Assembly: GCA_025934595.1 (NCBI GenBank)
Contig: JAICXU010000083.1
Location: 1-8,960, forward strand
Length of the DNA stretch: 8,960 nt
Reading direction: 5' to 3'
From: Polyangiaceae bacterium
GTDB taxonomy: Bacteria > Myxococcota_A > Polyangia > Polyangiales > Polyangiaceae
Shown here: one piece after another, positions 6,394 to 8,960 of the stretch
How positions within the stretch are numbered: position 1 is the stretch's first letter
How the letters are laid out: every line of letters starts with the position of its first letter
Notes under the pieces: model-generated
The model's input: the letters and a program-made list of their open reading frames with translations, nothing else
Told to the model about the DNA's origin: nothing
The model's database searches: none
Made by a program: the position numbers and the translations under genes

Positions 6394-7599
6394 ATGGCCG
6401 AAGAGAAGAAGCGCAAGATCGACCTAAAAGCTCGTCTCGGTAAGGCGGGTGCAGCTGCGACGGCCACGCCGCCGCCGGGTGCGGTTGCCGCGATCCCCGT
6501 GCCGGTGCCGGTCCCGTCGGGGAGCCGTCCGCCGCCGTCCCCGAGCCGTCCGCCGTCCCCGGTGGGGGTGCCGGTCGGTCCTCCGCCGCCGTTCGCGTCT
6601 TCCGCCGCCGCGCTCGATCCGTCGAATCCGCTCGCTGCGGTCGCGGCGCCATTTCGTCCGCAGCCGGTCGTACGAGCCTCGGTGCCCGTGCAGGCGCAAC
6701 GCATCGAGGTCGACGAGGCCGCGGTTCAGCAAGCGGCCAGCGGCGCGAGGAAAACGATGGCGGGAGTTGCCGTCGTCCTCATGATCATGGGCATCGGCGT
6801 CGGGTACGTCGCCGGCACCTCCTCGCAGCAGGGCACCGATCGCCAGAAGAGCGTCGACGACGCGAAGGATCTCGCGAGCGCGGCCACCAAAGCGAAGGGG
6901 CAGCTCACGACCCTCGCCGAAAAGCTCGAGGCCGGTCGCAACACGCTCGCGAACGATCACAAGTTCCCCGACACGCTCGCCGGCGATCTCAGCGCCATCC
7001 ACGTCGACTTCGACGGCACGCAGCTCGCCGGTCGCCGCTTCTCCGGCTTCACGACCGACACGATGAGCACGATGCTCGAATTCATCACGTCGGTGCAGTC
7101 CTTGAACGATCGCAAAGATCTCGTCGTGTCGCTGCTGACGAAATTGAAGGGACCGCTCACCGAGCAGCTCGCCCACGCGGGACAGCAATCGGTGAAGTAC
7201 GTGATCATCGCGGATCGCGATCCGTCCGGAAACGCAGTGGCCTACATCGCGCCGCTCACGACGCCCGTCGCCGTGACGCCGCCATCCATCTCGCTGCCGC
7301 CGAAGTACACGTTCGTGAATCCGCTGCAGCAAGGAAACGCGACCGCCGATCCCTTCAAGAGCGGCGACATCACGACGAACCATCAAGCGCTCTACGTGGC
7401 GCCGAAGACGATGGAGGCCGTGGTCCCCGATGCCATCGCCGATGAATCGAAGCAGCTCGCCTCGCAGATCGGCAACGTCATCCACGACATTCGCGGCGAC
7501 GCGCAGCAGCAGCAAGACATCGTCACCGACGCAAAGCCCGGCCTGCTCGAGCAAGTGCAGAAGTTGATCGACGGTCTCAGCAAAGTCGGCGCGAAGTAG
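6394..7599 (+). CDS. Single-pass membrane protein with Pro-rich cytoplasmic tail, function unknown
   Basis: The protein has 401 residues. The N-terminus MAEEKKRKIDLKARLGK is strongly basic and looks like a short conserved peptide motif; residues 25-95 are a Pro/Val/Ser-rich low-complexity linker (PVPVPVPSGSRPPPSPSRPP). One membrane segment lies at about 121-141 (TMAGVAVVLMIMGIGVGYVAG), preceded by Arg and Lys, so the N-terminus should be cytoplasmic and residues 142-401 periplasmic. The periplasmic part begins with a probable coiled coil (150-185), followed by a mixed domain and a Gln-rich helix (QQQQ at 371-374) near the end. I recognise no enzymatic family; a structural or envelope role is conceivable but not shown. 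The start is secure: AAGGAG lies 9 nt upstream, with a candidate promoter before it. It is transcribed away from trpG and converges on the small gene at 7632-7901. Confidence 0.85.
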   Translation: MAEEKKRKIDLKARLGKAGAAATATPPPGAVAAIPVPVPVPSGSRPPPSPSRPPSPVGVPVGPPPPFASSAAALDPSNPLAAVAAPFRPQPVVRASVPVQAQRIEVDEAAVQQAASGARKTMAGVAVVLMIMGIGVGYVAGTSSQQGTDRQKSVDDAKDLASAATKAKGQLTTLAEKLEAGRNTLANDHKFPDTLAGDLSAIHVDFDGTQLAGRRFSGFTTDTMSTMLEFITSVQSLNDRKDLVVSLLTKLKGPLTEQLAHAGQQSVKYVIIADRDPSGNAVAYIAPLTTPVAVTPPSISLPPKYTFVNPLQQGNATADPFKSGDITTNHQALYVAPKTMEAVVPDAIADESKQLASQIGNVIHDIRGDAQQQQDIVTDAKPGLLEQVQKLIDGLSKVGAK

Positions 7600-7610
7600 C
7601 GAAAGCCTCG

Positions 7611-7640
7611 GGTCTAGGTCGAGGTCGAGGTCTAGGTCTC
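7611..7640. repeat. Five tandem GGTCKA-type hexamers
   Basis: Five consecutive 6-bp units read GGTCTA, GGTCGA, GGTCGA, GGTCTA and GGTCTC. They lie just after the stop of the 401-residue protein gene and include the stop codon and last codons of the minus-strand small gene. No hairpin with a T tract is seen here, so it is not an evident terminator. The unit may vary in copy number by slippage. Confidence 0.75.
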
Positions 7641-7901
7641 CCGCCGCCCCTTCACGAGATCGTCTCCGTTCGCGTCGATTTCGCCGGTAATTTCGCGGTA
7701 TCCGCACGCGACGAGCGCCGAGCCACGCGCCGCGCGAGAGATGCGCGTTTCGCTCGAAAGAATCTTCGCGACCCACTTCGAAGCGCCTCGCTTCGCGGCG
7801 ACGCGGAGCGCGATCGGCCCCGGTTCGATCGACGAGATCTTCTCTGCAATCTGCGCGGCGCTGTCGTCGGCGCCGACCTCGATGACGACGATTTCGCTCA
7901 T
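7632..7901 (-). CDS. Small protein of unknown function, coupled to the CNNM/CorC-type gene
   Basis: The 89-residue protein starts with a likely beta strand (EIVVIEVG), followed by an amphipathic helix (AAQIAEKIS), a second strand (IALRVAAKRG) and further mixed structure. There is no signal peptide, membrane segment or Cys pair, so it is probably a cytoplasmic alpha/beta protein; I recognise no family. The evidence that it is real is its ATG at 7899-7901, which overlaps the TGA of the upstream CBS-domain protein by 4 bp (ATGA), the usual coupling pattern in this window. Its C-terminus (about GRRET) is written by the hexamer repeat, so the annotated end may differ between relatives. Confidence 0.65.
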   Translation of the reverse strand: MSEIVVIEVGADDSAAQIAEKISSIEPGPIALRVAAKRGASKWVAKILSSETRISRAARGSALVACGYREITGEIDANGDDLVKGRRET

Positions 7902-8960
7902 GGCATGGACTGCACGCGTGCCGTATCGATCTCGACTCTGACCACGCGCGTCTCGTCCGCCTCTTTCACGACGAACGTGAAGCCGTCGAGCGTCACCTTG
8001 TCGCCGACCTCCGGCACGCGCCCGGCGCGCTGCACGATGAGGCCGCCGAGCGACTCGGAGTTGCCGTCGTCGAACTCGTGTCCAAGCCGCGCGCTGATTT
8101 CGGCGAGCGGCACGGCGGCGTCGGCCATCAGCTTGCCCTGACCGATGTCGCGGATCTTTCCGACCTCGTCGGTGTCGTGCTCGTCCTGAATTTCGCCGAC
8201 GATTTCTTCGATGACGTCCTCGAGCGTGACGAGCCCGCTCGTGCCGCCGAACTCGTCCGAGACGATCGCCATGTGAAGGCGACGCGCGCGCATTTCGCGC
8301 AACACGCCCAAAATCGGCTGCGTTTCCACGACGAAGAGGAGCTGCGGTCGCACGAGCTCACGCAGGCGCGTCGTTTCGATTCGCTTCTCGTTCACGACCG
8401 CGAAGAGATCTTTCGCGTAGAGCAGCCCGACGATGTGATCGAGCGAGCCCTCGTACACCGGAAAACGCGAGTGACCTTCGCGCGACACGATCGCGATCGC
8501 TTCGTGGAGGCTCGTCATGATCTCGATGCCGATGATGCGGAGGCGCGGGATCATGACCTCGCGCGTCGTTTGATCGGGCAGCTCGAGCACGTTGCGGATC
8601 ATCTCGGCGGGCTCGGGCGAAATCGACCCGGCTTTCTCGCCTTGCGTGACGGCCCATTCCACCTCGGTCTCGGTCACGCGTGCGGTGGGCGGAGATCGCG
8701 GCACGAAGCGACGGCCGATGAAGCGACCGAGACGTGCGAGCGGCTCGGCGAGGGGAGCGACGGCCCACTCGAGAGGCTGCAAAAGACGCAGCGCGAGCGG
8801 TCCCACCGCCTCGGCGCGGCGCCGGGCGAGCGTGAGCGTCACCTCGGCGAACGTCCCGTAGGTGGCGATCGTGAGGAGGACGGGCGCCACGATGCGCATC
8901 CAAAGCGCGTCCGCATAGATGTCGGCCGCGCGCTCAAAGAGGACGGCCTCATCCCCGAAG
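7898..8960 (-). CDS. CNNM/HlyC/CorC-family transporter-like protein with CBS domains (5' end outside the window)
   Basis: The frame is open to the right edge, with 354 codons visible; an ATG at 8897-8899 is internal, because in-frame sequence continues before it (GDEAVLFERAADIYADALW) and the residues around it belong to the DUF21/CNNM membrane domain. Counting from that ATG: residues 1-60 are the end of DUF21 (YGTFAEVTLTLARRRAE resembles the family's FGEITPKTLA stretch), a CBS pair spans about 115-235 (VMIPR, GHSRFPVYEGSLDHIVGLLYAKDL, HMAIVSDEFGGTSGLVTLEDVIEEIVGEIQDEHD), and a CorC/HlyC C-terminal domain spans about 250-328 (ESLGGLIV, GRVPEVGD). Such inner-membrane proteins are linked to magnesium and cobalt handling; older names include hemolysin TlyC. 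No regulator or riboswitch is visible because the 5' end lies outside. A 4-bp overlap joins it to the small downstream gene. Confidence 0.93.
   Translation of the reverse strand, partial: FGDEAVLFERAADIYADALWMRIVAPVLLTIATYGTFAEVTLTLARRRAEAVGPLALRLLQPLEWAVAPLAEPLARLGRFIGRRFVPRSPPTARVTETEVEWAVTQGEKAGSISPEPAEMIRNVLELPDQTTREVMIPRLRIIGIEIMTSLHEAIAIVSREGHSRFPVYEGSLDHIVGLLYAKDLFAVVNEKRIETTRLRELVRPQLLFVVETQPILGVLREMRARRLHMAIVSDEFGGTSGLVTLEDVIEEIVGEIQDEHDTDEVGKIRDIGQGKLMADAAVPLAEISARLGHEFDDGNSESLGGLIVQRAGRVPEVGDKVTLDGFTFVVKEADETRVVRVEIDTARVQSMP

Noticed and set aside
6424..7776. Minus-strand open frame of 450 codons opposite the 401-residue protein gene
   Set aside because: It is Arg-rich and low in complexity, with no motif. 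The plus-strand gene has a promoter, a ribosome binding site and a clear membrane segment.

Overview
This window is a stretch of GC-rich bacterial chromosome, and most of its genes lie on the minus strand. The GC content, the Cys-free L28 protein, long proline-rich tails on membrane proteins and the many 4-bp ATGA gene overlaps would suit a Myxococcota (Polyangia-like) genome. That assignment is an inference from general style; there is no rRNA or other marker here to prove it. I see no mobile element, CRISPR array, tRNA or rRNA, and no obvious new multi-gene system. It reads as ordinary chromosome carrying housekeeping genes and several uncharacterised ones.

Layout from left to right. Positions 2-505 (+) hold the 3' end of an unrecognised protein that enters from the left edge. 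It converges on rpmB (ribosomal protein L28, minus strand), which seems to have its own promoter. Next, all on the minus strand, comes a tight group transcribed from right to left: xerD (tyrosine recombinase), an N-formylglutamate amidohydrolase-family protein, and a polytopic membrane protein of unknown function. Upstream of xerD, also on the minus strand, is a translationally coupled tryptophan block, trpG-trpD-trpC (glutamine amidotransferase, anthranilate phosphoribosyltransferase, indole-3-glycerol phosphate synthase), with ATGA overlaps at both junctions. No trpE, trpF, trpB or trpA is present in the window.

A 150-bp divergent spacer separates trpG from a plus-strand gene for a single-pass membrane protein with a Pro-rich cytoplasmic tail. 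That gene has a recognisable promoter and a good ribosome binding site. It converges on a small unrecognised gene across a short GGTCKA-type hexamer repeat. The small gene overlaps by 4 bp the end of a CNNM/HlyC/CorC-type CBS-domain membrane protein that runs off the right edge.

How the genes work together: TrpG supplies ammonia to an anthranilate (or aminodeoxychorismate) synthase large subunit encoded elsewhere, and TrpD and TrpC carry out the next steps, apart from the TrpF isomerisation. XerD would resolve chromosome dimers with a XerC partner that is not in the window. Points worth a second look are a Glu-to-Leu change in the ESG motif of TrpC, an Asp-to-Ala change before the predicted metal-binding His of the amidohydrolase, an AT-rich dyad with dif-like geometry directly upstream of xerD, and the hexamer repeat that encodes the end of a small protein.
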